Shown piece after piece: positions 34,314 through 43,452 of a stretch of DNA of 64,000 bases. This stretch comes from Streptomyces cavernicola (GTDB lineage Bacteria; Actinomycetota; Actinomycetes; Streptomycetales; Streptomycetaceae), in NCBI RefSeq assembly GCF_029968035.1, contig NZ_JASCIQ010000013.1:62001-126000 (forward strand), read 5' to 3'. The notes under the pieces are model-generated. The model ran no database searches and was not told the DNA's origin. It saw nothing but the letters and a program-made list of their open reading frames with translations. A program made the position numbers and the translations under genes. Positions within the stretch are counted from its first letter, which is position 1. The number at the start of each line of letters is the position of its first letter.

Positions 34314-35635
34314 CGGACGGACAGCCTCCTGCTGTAGTCGAGGACGAGGGACGAGGCGGTGAACAGGACGCCGGCGCCGACGAAGTAGAGCAGCGCCCAG
34401 GTGTACGAGCCGGTGCCGCCGACGATGAAGCCGACCGCGATGGGCGTGACGATGCCCGCGATGTTCCCGGCGAGATTCATCGCGCCGCCCATCACACCGG
34501 CGTTGGCACGGCCGCCGAGCAACGAGGGAAGCGACCAGTAGAGGCCGGCCCAGCGAAGGAAGAACAGCACGCCGGAGAGCAGCAGCACGGCGGTCAGCGC
34601 GTCCGGCACCAGGACCACGCCGAGCAGACCGGCGACCACGGCCGTGCCCGCGACGCCCATCAGGGTGCGCATGACCGTGTTGGCGCCCGCGCCCCTGGAC
34701 CGCCAGTGGTCGGCCAGCCAGCCGCCGATGAGCTCGCCGACGAAGCCCGCGCCGAAGATGACGAGCGTCGACCAGCCGATGGTCTTGATGTCGAAGCCCT
34801 TGGTCTCGGAGAGGTACAGCGGACCCCAGGTGAGCAGCCCGTAGAAGACTCCGTTGAAGCCCATCCAGCCCAGGCACATCGCCCAGAACGAGCGGTACTT
34901 GAGGTACGGGCGCAGGCCGGTGCGCTCGTCGGCGCTCTCCGCCTCGGCGTCCTCCTCGGCGTGCGCGCGCTCGATGTACGCGGCCTCCGCCTCGTTGACG
35001 GCGGGGTGCTCGCGCGGGGTGTCGCGGACGTACCAGTAGGCGAGCAGGCCCACCACGACGGTGGCGACGCCCGCGATGACGAAGCTGGTGCGCCAGCTTC
35101 CGGTCCAGGCGATCAGGCTGGAGATGATGATGCCGCCGAGCGCGGCGCCGAGCGGAGCGCCGCCGTCGAGGAGCACCGCGCCGCGGCCGCGCTCCTTCGC
35201 GGGCAGCCACTGGGCGTTGAGCTTGCCGCCCGCGGGCATGACGGGCGCCTCGACGGCGCCGAGCAGCAGCCGGTAGCCGAGCAGGGAGCCGACGCCGGTC
35301 GAGGCGGCGGTGACGCCCTGGGCGATGCCCCAGCCGACGCAGGCGCCGGAGGCCATCCGGCGCGGGCCGAATTTGTCGATCAGCCAGCCGCCGGGTATCT
35401 GCATCAGCGCGTACGACCAGAAGAACGCGCTGAGCACGAAGCCGGTGGTCTCCTTGCTCAGCCCCAGATCCTCGGTGATCAGGGGGAGCGCGACGGAGAC
35501 CGAGCCGCGGTCGATGTAGTTGAGCGCGACGACGCCGAGCATCAGGACGAACATCTTCCAGCGGACCCGGGTGGGACGGTCCTTCGAGGCTCTTCCGGTG
35601 GCGCTCGTGGACGGTGAAGCCGTGGGTGAACTCAT
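34310..35635 (-). CDS. MFS transporter, anion:cation symporter (ACS) family
   Basis: 441 residues, about twelve membrane helices. [15 protein letters not shown] in helix 1 is the ACS-family signature, followed by [21 protein letters not shown], the MFS loop 2-3 motif. The central loop (residues ~215-250) is acidic. ACS members import organic anions such as glucarate, tartrate, phthalate or allantoate. It is the first gene of an operon with the decarboxylase-GAF and deacetylase genes and diverges from a GntR regulator, with candidate operators in between. Confidence 0.92.
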   Translation of the reverse strand: MSSPTASPSTSATGRASKDRPTRVRWKMFVLMLGVVALNYIDRGSVSVALPLITEDLGLSKETTGFVLSAFFWSYALMQIPGGWLIDKFGPRRMASGACVGWGIAQGVTAASTGVGSLLGYRLLLGAVEAPVMPAGGKLNAQWLPAKERGRGAVLLDGGAPLGAALGGIIISSLIAWTGSWRTSFVIAGVATVVVGLLAYWYVRDTPREHPAVNEAEAAYIERAHAEEDAEAESADERTGLRPYLKYRSFWAMCLGWMGFNGVFYGLLTWGPLYLSETKGFDIKTIGWSTLVIFGAGFVGELIGGWLADHWRSRGAGANTVMRTLMGVAGTAVVAGLLGVVLVPDALTAVLLLSGVLFFLRWAGLYWSLPSLLGGRANAGVMGGAMNLAGNIAGIVTPIAVGFIVGGTGSYTWALLYFVGAGVLFTASSLVLDYSRRLSVR

Positions 35636-35781
35636 GGCATACCCTCAATTCGGGCAGGGGCGGGGGAGTGGACTCAGGCAGGGGTGAGGCAGAGATGGCG
35701 CGCCAATGACCAGGGGGTTTCCCGCTATGGCATACCAAAAAATAGGTGTGCCGCTGGGGGCCGTCAAGAGTTTGGTATACC
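35634..35781. promoter_or_regulatory. Candidate GntR operator sites in the divergent promoter region
   Basis: ATGGCATACC occurs at 35634-35643 (overlapping the permease start) and again at 35727-35736. The palindrome GGTATACC occurs at 35774-35781, in the context TTTGGTATACCG. The ACCAAA after the second site and the TTTGG before the third are mirror images, giving TGG(C/T)ATACC as a shared core. This matches the short palindromic sites of FCD-type GntR repressors. Confidence 0.6.
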
Positions 35782-35812
35782 GTAAGTGAAAGATCTTTTA
35801 CGGGGAGGACAC

Positions 35813-36487
35813 GTGAGTCAGAACCCATCGCAGGCGGCCGCATCCCTCACCAGGACCGCCTGGCTGCGCGACCAGGTCTGCGAGGGCCTGCGCGACCGCA
35901 TCATCACCGGCAGGCTCGCGCCCGGGGACCGCCTCGTGGAGCGCGAGCTCGCCGAGGAGTTCAGCGTCTCCCGCGTCCCCGTGCGCGAGGCGATCCGCAT
36001 CCTGATCGCCGAGGGCTTCCTCACCGCCGCGTCCCCGCGCCGCATCGTCGTCAAGGGGTACGACCGCAAGGACGTGGAGAACCTCTTCGACCTCCGCGAG
36101 GCCCTGGAGGTCCTCGCCGTCCGCCGCGCCGCCGAACGCTCCGACGCCGCCGGACTCGCCACCCTCAAACGGCTGTTGGAGAACGCCCGCCGCGCGACCC
36201 TCTCCGGCAAGCCCGACCGCATCTCGCGCGCCAACGCGGCCTTCCACCACCAGATCATGGAGCTCGCCGACAACGAGCTGCTCGCCTCCACCGTCGAACC
36301 CCTGGAAGGCCGACTCCGCTGGCTCTTCCAGCAGGTCGACGAGCCGGGCGTCCTCTGGGAAGAGCGCAACTCCCTTTACCGGGCGATCGCTTCGGGCGAC
36401 GCGGACGCCTCGGCGGAGGCATCCCTGCGCCACGTCCGCCACTACCGGGAGGTGGCCCTGGGGATGCTGTTCGAGGACGGGGAGTAG
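35813..36487 (+). CDS. GntR-family (FadR/FCD) transcriptional regulator
   Basis: 224 residues. Winged helix: LRDRIITGRLAPGDRLVERE, FSVSRVPVREAIRILIAEGF. FCD ligand domain: LFDLREALEVLAVRRAAERS, ANAAFHHQIMELADNELL (metal/ligand His) and RHVRHYREVALGML. GTG chosen at 35813 because GGGGAGGA lies just upstream; an in-frame GTG 27 bp earlier lacks one. FCD regulators respond to small carboxylates, in keeping with control of the divergent permease operon. Confidence 0.92.
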   Translation: MSQNPSQAAASLTRTAWLRDQVCEGLRDRIITGRLAPGDRLVERELAEEFSVSRVPVREAIRILIAEGFLTAASPRRIVVKGYDRKDVENLFDLREALEVLAVRRAAERSDAAGLATLKRLLENARRATLSGKPDRISRANAAFHHQIMELADNELLASTVEPLEGRLRWLFQQVDEPGVLWEERNSLYRAIASGDADASAEASLRHVRHYREVALGMLFEDGE

Positions 36488-36548
36488 GAGGCGGGGAGAG
36501 CAGGGGGGGGGCGGCTTACGGTGACGGGGCGTCAGGGCGGCTACCGGC

Positions 36549-36582
36549 GCAGCGGTTCGCTCAGTGCAGCGGTTCGCTCAGT
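36549..36582. repeat. Perfect 17-bp tandem duplication at a gene end
   Basis: GCAGCGGTTCGCTCAGT occurs twice head to tail (36549-36565, 36566-36582), spanning the last codons and stop of the leftward questin-oxidase-like gene. The stop used is in the first duplicated unit on the gene strand's downstream side. Confidence 0.9.
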
Positions 36583-37595
36583 TCCACGGCGCGCAGGGCC
36601 GCCGCCAGGGCCTGCTCGTCGCCGACGTCCAGGGCTGTGTCGGTCAGCTTGATCACGTGCTCGTCGCCGTGCGCGAGGGCGCGTTCCACCACCTCTTCGG
36701 GGGTGCATCCGCCGGGCGGGGCGTAGGCCACCGGGGCGTCCGGTGCGTACATCGCCGTCACCGCGGCGGACGCCGTCCAGGCGGCCCGCAGACTCGGCGC
36801 CCACAGGCTGGACGGCAGCGCGGGCAGCGTGCGCAGCACGGCGTTCGGGGCCGTGGCCGCATGCACCAGCATCGTCTCCTCGCCGTGCCCGTGAGTGGCG
36901 TACCGGTGGGTGGCCGCCCGCACCAGTTCGGCCAGGAGCTGCGACGCCTCGCCGGGGTCCGTGACCTCGGCCGCCCACACCGGCAGGCCCGTGACCCGCC
37001 CTAGCCGGTCGGGGAATCCGCCTTCGCGCACGGCGATGGGCTCCACCGCGTCGAGAGCGACGGCAGCTCTTGCCATGCCGGGCTGCGCGTCGGGAAGCGC
37101 GTCGGGCAGCGTGTCGAGGGGCCCGATCGGACGGTGCCGGGCGGCCCAGTAGCCGAGGCCGTGGGCGAGTTCGGCGAGCCGCGGTGCGGTGAGCTCGCCG
37201 GTCAGCAGGGTGCGCACGGCGTGCCCCACCCGGATCACCGGATGCGTCGAACCGCCGTACATGCCGGGCAGCAGGCGGGGCCACCACTGGGCGAGCACCT
37301 CGCGCCAGGGGCGCTCCGCGAGCTCGCGCTCGAAGTGGCGGATCCAGTCGGCGGCGCGGCGCGGATCGCCGAGCGCCGCACGCCAGTCGGCGGCCGTGAC
37401 CGGTTCGACCGGGGACGGGAACTCCTCCAGCTTGGGCGCGTACAGGTCGAGCCAGCGGTGCACCGCGCCCGCCTGACCGCGCGCCACCAGCGCCTCGGCG
37501 GCCATCGGCGCGTGATTGGTCAGCCGCCCGAGCCGCTCGGGCCCCGAACGGTGCAGGCGGTCGAGGGCCTCGTCGAGCGTGCCGGTCGCATCCAT
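36561..37595 (-). CDS. Questin oxidase family protein (DUF4243)
   Basis: 344 residues. The conserved pattern of the questin-oxidase-like family is visible: GRLTNHAPMAAEALVARG, WLDLYAPKLEEFP, WWPRLLPGMYGGSTHPVIRVGHAVR and THGHGEETMLVHAATAPNAV. In fungi the family's namesake cleaves an anthraquinone ring by Baeyer-Villiger-type oxidation. Bacterial members have unassigned roles, possibly in aromatic polyketide tailoring. It stands alone between gntR and an MBL hydrolase, with no polyketide genes nearby. Confidence 0.82.
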   Translation of the reverse strand: MDATGTLDEALDRLHRSGPERLGRLTNHAPMAAEALVARGQAGAVHRWLDLYAPKLEEFPSPVEPVTAADWRAALGDPRRAADWIRHFERELAERPWREVLAQWWPRLLPGMYGGSTHPVIRVGHAVRTLLTGELTAPRLAELAHGLGYWAARHRPIGPLDTLPDALPDAQPGMARAAVALDAVEPIAVREGGFPDRLGRVTGLPVWAAEVTDPGEASQLLAELVRAATHRYATHGHGEETMLVHAATAPNAVLRTLPALPSSLWAPSLRAAWTASAAVTAMYAPDAPVAYAPPGGCTPEEVVERALAHGDEHVIKLTDTALDVGDEQALAAALRAVELSEPLH

Positions 37596-37742
37596 GACGG
37601 GGACGGTAGCCGGGCGGCGGGGGAGGCGTAACGGGCTGAAGTCCTAGGCCCCGCCCGTGCGTTGGCTTAGGTCCCAGGGGAACCGGACACCGCGCCGTGT
37701 GGCGGGAACCTCCCCGCGCAGGGGTCGCCAGGGCCGCCCCGG

Positions 37743-38681
37743 ATGCGATCAACTCTCCCCATGTCTTCTGCCCCCAGGTCTTCGCACACCCCGGAACCGG
37801 GATACACGACCGTGGCGTACGGCGGGGTCGACGTGCTCGTCGGCGAGCGGCGCGGGGCCTACCCGTACGGCAACTCGCTGCTCGTGCACGGCTCGACGTC
37901 CTCGCTCGTCGTCGACCCCTCGCTGTCGCTCGTGGCCGCGGCGCCGCCGGCCGACGTGGTCCTGGTCAGCCATGCGCACGAGGACCACATCGCCGGGCTC
38001 GGCCGCTACGACGACGTGCCGGTGCACGCCCACACCGCGGACCTCGACGGGCTGCGCTCCCGCGAGCAGCTGATCGCCGGGCTCGGCCTCCTGCCGGAAG
38101 CGGTTCCCGAGATCGAGAGGCTGCTGCGGGAGAACTTCCACGTACGGGGACGCCCCGACGCGAAGGGCTTCGACGACGGCGTGGTGTTCGACCTGGGCGG
38201 CCGGACCGTGACCGTCGTGCACCTGCCCGGTCACACCGCGGGCCACTGCGGTTTCCTGATCGAGCCCGACGGCTTCCTCTTCCTCGCGGACATCGACCTG
38301 ACGTCCTTCGGCCCGTACTACGGCGACCTCGGCAGCAGCCTCGGCGACTTCGAGGCGTCCATGCGGCTGTGCGCGGAGATCGACGCCCGCTGGTACGGAA
38401 CGTCCCACCAGAAGGGTGTGATCGAGGGGCCCGAGGAGTTCCGCCGACGGCTCGCCGCCTTCGCCGAGGTGGTGGAACGGCGGGACGCGGCGCTCCTCGC
38501 GTACGCCGCCGAACCGCGCACCGTGGCCGAGATCGCCGAGCACCGCCTCGTCTACCGGCCGCACGTCGAAGCCCCACAGGTGCGGTCGGTCGAGCTCAGG
38601 ACCGCCCGGCAGCACCTCGACCGGCTGCTCGCCGCGGGGCGGGTCGAGGAGGTGGAGCCGGGCCGCTTCCGTTCGCGGTAG
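37743..38681 (+). CDS. Metallo-beta-lactamase-fold hydrolase
   Basis: 312 residues. The MBL zinc motif SHAHEDHIAG (HxHxDH), then HLPGHTAGHCGFLI, FLADIDLTSFGPYYGD with the bridging Asp, and TSHQKGVI with the last His, so all metal ligands are present. A C-terminal helical domain (residues ~225-312) resembles the winged part of glyoxalase II/LACTB2-like relatives. Start placed at ATG 37743, which has AGGGC nine bases upstream; ATG 37761 is an alternative. Likely a thioesterase or lactonase; substrate unknown. Confidence 0.85.
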   Translation: MRSTLPMSSAPRSSHTPEPGYTTVAYGGVDVLVGERRGAYPYGNSLLVHGSTSSLVVDPSLSLVAAAPPADVVLVSHAHEDHIAGLGRYDDVPVHAHTADLDGLRSREQLIAGLGLLPEAVPEIERLLRENFHVRGRPDAKGFDDGVVFDLGGRTVTVVHLPGHTAGHCGFLIEPDGFLFLADIDLTSFGPYYGDLGSSLGDFEASMRLCAEIDARWYGTSHQKGVIEGPEEFRRRLAAFAEVVERRDAALLAYAAEPRTVAEIAEHRLVYRPHVEAPQVRSVELRTARQHLDRLLAAGRVEEVEPGRFRSR

Positions 38682-38700
38682 CGACCCCGGCCCGGAGTGG

Positions 38701-39552
38701 TCAGCTGTCGCCCATCCACTCCTTCTCGTACGCCGCGTACGTCCCGTCGTGCGTCGCCAGATGCGTGAACTGGTCGACGTACGCCTTGAATTCGTCGTCG
38801 CCGCGGGGGAGCGCGTAGGCCTTCTCGGAGAACGTGAAGGGCTTCTCGGGGTGCAGCGAGCACAGCTCCGGGTTGATCTTCGACTGGTACAGCGTCTCGC
38901 TCGCGTCCGTCATCATCACGTCGGCGCGGCCCTCGACGATCTCCTGGAAGATCGTGGTGTTCTCCGGGTGCAGCTTGATCGTCGCCTCGTGAATGTTCGC
39001 GCGTGCGAACTCCTCGTTCGTGCCGCCTGGGTTGACGATGACCGTCGTGCCCGCCTTGTCGATGTCCTCAAGCCTGCCCTCCCCGAACCGCTCCTTGTCG
39101 GCGCAGCGCACGATCGGCGTCTTGCCGTCCTCGCGGGTCGGCTCGCTGAAGTACACCTGGCGGGCCCGCGGCAGCGTGACGGAGACTCCGCCGACGCCGA
39201 TGTCGCAGCGGCCCGCCGCGACGTCCTTGGTGAGGTTCGCCCAGGTCGTCGCCACGAACTCCGGCTTCGCATCGAGGCTTTCGGCGAGGTCCTCGGCCAT
39301 GTTCACGTCGACGCCGCTGTAGGAGCCGTCGGCCGGGTCGAGGTGGGTGAAGGGGCGGTAGTCGCCCGTGGTGCAGACCTTGAGCACACGCGAGCGCGGC
39401 ACGGCGTCGAGCAGGCTCCCGACCCGGTGACGGGCCCCGCCGTCGCGCCCCGACCCCTCGGCGGCGGTCGCGGCCGTGTCGGGCGAGGCGGGGGCGGCCG
39501 CGGTCGCGGCGAGGAGACAGACCAGTGCGGACAGGGTGGCGGCACGCTTCAT
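38701..39552 (-). CDS. Secreted cyclohexadienyl dehydratase (PheC-like)/solute-binding fold
   Basis: 283 residues with an Ala-rich signal peptide. The mature part follows PheC closely: VCTTGDYRPFTHLDPADG, TWANLTKDVAAGRCDIGVGG, VYFSEPTREDGKTPIVRC, TVIVNPGGTNEEFARANI, VEGRADVMMTDASETLYQSK and NPELCSLHPEKPFTFSEKAY. PheC is an extracytoplasmic enzyme, evolved from amino-acid-binding proteins, that dehydrates and decarboxylates prephenate/arogenate to phenylpyruvate/phenylalanine. Acidic residues in the TDASE segment sit where its catalytic Glu is expected. No ABC permease genes are adjacent, which favours an enzyme over a transport component. GAGGAG precedes the ATG. Confidence 0.78.
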   Translation of the reverse strand: MKRAATLSALVCLLAATAAAPASPDTAATAAEGSGRDGGARHRVGSLLDAVPRSRVLKVCTTGDYRPFTHLDPADGSYSGVDVNMAEDLAESLDAKPEFVATTWANLTKDVAAGRCDIGVGGVSVTLPRARQVYFSEPTREDGKTPIVRCADKERFGEGRLEDIDKAGTTVIVNPGGTNEEFARANIHEATIKLHPENTTIFQEIVEGRADVMMTDASETLYQSKINPELCSLHPEKPFTFSEKAYALPRGDDEFKAYVDQFTHLATHDGTYAAYEKEWMGDS

Positions 39553-39656
39553 GACGACAACTCCTCTGTGCGGTTCGCTAGTTCGGCGGGGTGCAGTGAG
39601 TGATCTCCAGTGAACGCCATGTGAACCCCGGCGTACGGAAATCTCCGCGGCAAGCA

Positions 39657-39686
39657 TTGACAAGCTTGCGCAAGTCTTCGCAGGAT
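39657..39686 (+). promoter_or_regulatory. LacI-operon promoter with internal palindrome
   Basis: TTGACA at 39657-39662, an 18-base spacer, then CAGGAT (39681-39686). The spacer contains the 10-bp palindrome CTTGCGCAAG (39665-39674), a LacI-type operator core. A repressor bound there would block this promoter, which serves the TTG-started lacI gene about 75 bp downstream. Confidence 0.55.
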
Positions 39687-39760
39687 GGGCGCCACCGGTC
39701 ACCGAGGACCGGTCGTCTCCCGGCGAACCGCCGGGCCAACCGCACTCTGGGGGTGGACCG

Positions 39761-40747
39761 TTGGCGGCAACGCTCACCGATGTGGCCAAGCGCGCGGAAG
39801 TCGCCCTGTCGACCGCGTCCCGCGCCTTCAGCGACCCGGGCCGGCTCGGCCCCGGCACGCTCCGCAAGGTCCTGTCCGCCGCACAGGAGCTCGGCTACGC
39901 ACCGCCCGCCGCCCGCCCGGCGGCGACGGAAGCGGACGGCGCGACCGTCGCCGTCGTCGTCCCCGACATCGCGCACCCGCTCTTCGGCGTGTTCGTCAAG
40001 GCGGCCCAGGCCGCCGGGCGCGGCCGCCGCACGACCGTGGTCCTCGCCGACACCGACTTCAGACCCGAGCGCGAACGCGAGGTCATCGCCCAACTCCGCG
40101 ACCGCGCCGACGGGTTGCTGCTCTGCACCCCCTGGCTGGAGACCGACGAGCTGCTCGAACTCTGTGGCGCCACACCCGTCGTCCTCGTCAACCGCGAGGC
40201 GCCCGGCACGGCCTGCGTGCTCACCGACACGGCCGACGGGCTGCGCCAGGCCTGCGAGCACCTCGCCGCCCTCGGCCACCGGCGGCTCGCGTACGTCCAG
40301 GGGGAGCGCCGGTCCCGGCTCAACCGGGAGCGGGTCGAGCAGGCCCGCACCGCCGCGAAGGACGCCGACCTCGAACTGCTCCCGCTCGGCTGGCAGGCCC
40401 AGACGTTCGAGGGCGGCAAGGCCGCCGCGGCCGGGGTGCTCGCCACCGGGGCGACTGCGGTGCTCACCCACAACGACCCGATGGCGCTCGGTGTCGTCGA
40501 GGGCGCCCGCGCCCTGGGCGCCCGGGTGCCCGAGGACCTCAGCGTCGTCGGCGTGGACGGCATCCCCTTCGCCGAACTCGCCCGGCCCGCCCTGACCACC
40601 GTCGCCGTGCCCATGCGGGAGGCGGGCGGCGCGGCGCTCGACCTCCTCGAACTCGCCCTCGGCGCGGCCTCCGCCACACCGCGCACCGTCACCCTCCCGA
40701 CCCAACTCGTCGTACGCGACACCACGGGGCCGGCGCCGCGCGGTTGA
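39761..40747 (+). CDS. LacI-family transcriptional regulator
   Basis: 328 residues. The N-terminal DNA-binding domain reads ATLTDVAKRAEVALSTASRAF, with the hinge helix LGYAPPAARPAA, and is followed by a type-I periplasmic-binding core (VAVVVPDIAHPLFGVFVKAA, GWQAQTFEGGKAAAAGVL). The start is an unusual TTG, the only one giving the canonical N-terminus, behind GGGGGTGG. It leads an apparent operon with a 2-hydroxyacid dehydrogenase and an MHS permease and probably responds to their substrate. Confidence 0.9.
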   Translation: MAATLTDVAKRAEVALSTASRAFSDPGRLGPGTLRKVLSAAQELGYAPPAARPAATEADGATVAVVVPDIAHPLFGVFVKAAQAAGRGRRTTVVLADTDFRPEREREVIAQLRDRADGLLLCTPWLETDELLELCGATPVVLVNREAPGTACVLTDTADGLRQACEHLAALGHRRLAYVQGERRSRLNRERVEQARTAAKDADLELLPLGWQAQTFEGGKAAAAGVLATGATAVLTHNDPMALGVVEGARALGARVPEDLSVVGVDGIPFAELARPALTTVAVPMREAGGAALDLLELALGAASATPRTVTLPTQLVVRDTTGPAPRG

Positions 40748-40841
40748 GGCGCCGGGCTCCGACGGCAAGGCCCGGCAAGCCTCGGCAATTTTCGTCAACT
40801 GCCCCATGTTTTCCCGTAGTTCAGTCAGAAGGGCCGCACCC

Positions 40842-41846
40842 GTGAACACCCCTGCCCTGCGCGTTGTCATCGCCGACCCCAGCATCCGGCCCCAGCGGGA
40901 GCGCATCGAGGCGCAACTGCCCGAGGGCGCCGTCGCCGACTGGCCCGACCCCCGCGACCACGCCGCCGTCGAGGCCGCGGTCGCCGACGCCGACGTCCTG
41001 GTCTCCGGGGTCTGCCCCGCGCCGATCGCCACCGCGGGCAAGCGGCTGCGTCTGGTACACGCCGCAGGGGCCGGCACCGACGGGATCGACGCCGCGGCGC
41101 TGCCGCCCGGCACGATCGTCGCCAACACGCACCACCACGAGGAGTCCATCGCCGAGTACGCCGTCGCCTCCGCCGTCCTCCTCCACCGCGGCTTCCTCAC
41201 CCAGGACGCCGCCCTGCGCCGCGGCGACTGGGACACCCCCGCCTACGACCCCGCGGCCGCCTGGCGGGACTCCCTCGCCGGTTCCACCGTCGGCTTCGTC
41301 GGCTTCGGGCACATCGGGCGTACCGCCTGGCAGCGCTTCGCCGCGTTCGGCACCCGTGGCATCGCCGTCACCGGCAGCGGATCAACTCAGGCTGAAGCAG
41401 AGGGACTTGAGTGGGCGGGCCGCACCGACGCCCACCTCCACCCCCTCCTCGAAGAGGCGGACACCGTCGTCGTCTCCGCCCCGCACACCCCGGCGACCAC
41501 CGGCCTCATCGGCGCCGCCGAACTCGCCCGCATGAAGCCCACCGCCGTACTCGTCAACGTCGGCCGCGGACCCGTCGTCGACCAGGACGCCCTCTACGAC
41601 GCCCTGCGTGAGCACACCATCGGCGCGGCGGCCATCGACGTCTGGTACCGGTACCCGACCGAAGGCCACCACGGCGCGCCCGCCGCACACCCCTTCCACG
41701 AGCTCGACAACCTCCTCATGACCCCGCACTCCTCGGCCCTCACCCGGCAGACGTTCCAGCGGCGCGCGGACGACATCGCCGCCAACATCCGCCGCCTCGC
41801 CGCAGGCCAGGAGATCGAACGCGTGGTCACGGTCGTCCCCGCCTGA
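40842..41846 (+). CDS. D-isomer-specific 2-hydroxyacid dehydrogenase
   Basis: 334 residues. The NAD-binding motif VGFVGFGHIGRTAWQRF (GxGxxG) is around 158. VNVGRGPVVDQDALYDAL holds the conserved Arg region, and PHSSALT the catalytic His; EESIAEYAVASAVLL is the dimer interface. The enzyme interconverts a 2-oxo acid and a D-2-hydroxy acid. GTG start behind AGAAGGG. With the flanking LacI regulator and organic-acid permease it makes a carboxylate uptake-and-oxidation operon; the exact acid is not evident. Confidence 0.9.
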   Translation: MNTPALRVVIADPSIRPQRERIEAQLPEGAVADWPDPRDHAAVEAAVADADVLVSGVCPAPIATAGKRLRLVHAAGAGTDGIDAAALPPGTIVANTHHHEESIAEYAVASAVLLHRGFLTQDAALRRGDWDTPAYDPAAAWRDSLAGSTVGFVGFGHIGRTAWQRFAAFGTRGIAVTGSGSTQAEAEGLEWAGRTDAHLHPLLEEADTVVVSAPHTPATTGLIGAAELARMKPTAVLVNVGRGPVVDQDALYDALREHTIGAAAIDVWYRYPTEGHHGAPAAHPFHELDNLLMTPHSSALTRQTFQRRADDIAANIRRLAAGQEIERVVTVVPA

Positions 41847-41938
41847 CCGCTCGCCGCTCCCGCCTGTATCCCCCTCCCTCAGCGTCACCCCCCACTGCGC
41901 CCCCCGTTCCCCCTCATCCACCCGAGGAAGTGTGGACC

Positions 41939-43366
41939 GTGACCTCCAACTCGCCCTCTGCGAAGGCCCCTTCGGCCGCCCCCTCGCCCCGTAGAGCCGC
42001 CTGGGCCGGATTCATCGGCACCGCCCTGGAGCAGTACGACTTCGTCATCTACGGCACGGCGTCGGCCCTGGTCTTCAGCAAACTCTTCTTCCCCAACGTC
42101 TCGCCCGCCGTCGGCATCCTCGCCAGCTTCTCCACGTACGCCGTCGGCTTCGCCGCACGCCCCCTCGGCGGGCTCTTCTTCTCCCGCTACGGCGACCGCC
42201 TCGGCCGCAAGTGGGTCCTCGTGATGACGCTGCTCCTCATGGGCGGCTCCACCCTCGCCATCGGCTTCCTGCCCACGTACGGGCATGTCGGCATCCTCGC
42301 CCCGATCCTGCTGCTGCTCTGCCGCATGGCGCAGGGCCTCGGCGCCGGGGCCGAACAGTCCGGCGGCGCCACCCTGCTGACCGAGACCGCACGGCCCGGA
42401 CGCCGCGGACGCACCGCCTCGCTCGTGATGTCCGGCGCGGCCCTCGGCACCGCGCTCGGTGCCGTCGCCTGGATCCTCGTCCAACTCCTGCCGCACGACG
42501 CCCTGATGAGCTGGGGCTGGCGGCTAGTCTTCGCCAGCAGCCTGCTCGTGACCGTCACCGCGCTGATCCTGCGCCGCAAGCTGCAGGAGAGCCCCGTCTT
42601 CGAGGAGATCAAGGAAGAGCGGGAACACCCGCCGGCCCCCGTCAAGGAGGTCTTCACCCGGGGCCGCAAGCCGCTGCTCCTGGTCATCCTGATGAACCTG
42701 GGCTCCAACGCGCAGTCGTACACCTTCCAGGTGTTCATGGCGTCCTACCTGATCACCACGGTCGGCGTGGCCGAGGACTTCCCGCCCAAGGCGCTGCTGC
42801 TCGGGGCGCTCTGCGGGTCCGCCGCCGCGTTCGGCTTCGGCTGTCTCTCCGACCGGCTCGGCCGACGGCCCGTGTACGCGGCGATCATGGCCACCCTCGT
42901 GCTGCTGCCCGTCCCCGCCTTCCTCGCCCTCAACACCGGCTCCGCCGTCGCCATCGTGCTCGTCATCTGCCTGGGCTTCGTCCTCCCCGCGTACGGCGCG
43001 GTCGGCGTGCAGACCAGCTTCTTCCCCGAGCTCTTCGGCAGCCGCTACCGCTACGCCGGCGTCACCATGGGCCGTGAGATCTCCGCCGTGCTCGGCGGCG
43101 GCATCGCACCGCTCGTCGCGGCGGGGCTGCAGACCGCGTTCGGCGGCTCGTGGATCCCGATCGCCGCGTACATGATGATCGTCGGCGGGGTCAGCACCTG
43201 GGCCGCGCTGAAGGCCCCGGAAACCCGCGACCGCGACCTGACCGACCCCCGCGACGCGACGGACCCGCATGCCGCGACGGACCCGCACCCGTCGGCCGCG
43301 GCCACCGGCGTCCCGGCGCAAGAAAAGGCACAACCGGCCGGAGCCGAAACCCCGGCCAAGGCCTGA
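41939..43366 (+). CDS. MFS transporter, metabolite:H+ symporter (MHS) family
   Basis: 475 residues, twelve membrane helices. TALEQYDFVIYGTASALVF in helix 1 and FFSRYGDRLGRKWVLVMTLL in loop 2-3 mark the MHS branch (shikimate, citrate, ProP, KgtP), which imports carboxylates or zwitterions with protons. The C-terminal tail contains a DPRDATDPHAATDPH tandem. GTG at 41939 has GAGGAAG at a proper distance; the GTG nine bases earlier is too close to it. Last gene of the lacI operon, followed by a T-rich terminator. Confidence 0.9.
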   Translation: MTSNSPSAKAPSAAPSPRRAAWAGFIGTALEQYDFVIYGTASALVFSKLFFPNVSPAVGILASFSTYAVGFAARPLGGLFFSRYGDRLGRKWVLVMTLLLMGGSTLAIGFLPTYGHVGILAPILLLLCRMAQGLGAGAEQSGGATLLTETARPGRRGRTASLVMSGAALGTALGAVAWILVQLLPHDALMSWGWRLVFASSLLVTVTALILRRKLQESPVFEEIKEEREHPPAPVKEVFTRGRKPLLLVILMNLGSNAQSYTFQVFMASYLITTVGVAEDFPPKALLLGALCGSAAAFGFGCLSDRLGRRPVYAAIMATLVLLPVPAFLALNTGSAVAIVLVICLGFVLPAYGAVGVQTSFFPELFGSRYRYAGVTMGREISAVLGGGIAPLVAAGLQTAFGGSWIPIAAYMMIVGGVSTWAALKAPETRDRDLTDPRDATDPHAATDPHPSAAATGVPAQEKAQPAGAETPAKA

Positions 43367-43404
43367 ACGCACCTCCCGGCACGACGGCCCCCGTACGAGA
43401 CAGA

Positions 43405-43452
43405 GCCGACTGCGCGCATTCGACAGATGCACGTAGTCGGCCGCTCGTTTTT
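43405..43452 (+). terminator. Intrinsic terminator after the MHS permease
   Basis: GCCGACTGCG (43405-43414) pairs with CGTAGTCGGC (43432-43441), nine of ten positions, followed by GTTTTTG (43448-43453). This is one of the few T-tailed hairpins here. The rest of the 327-bp gap to the next gene shows no open frame with a ribosome site. Confidence 0.65.
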
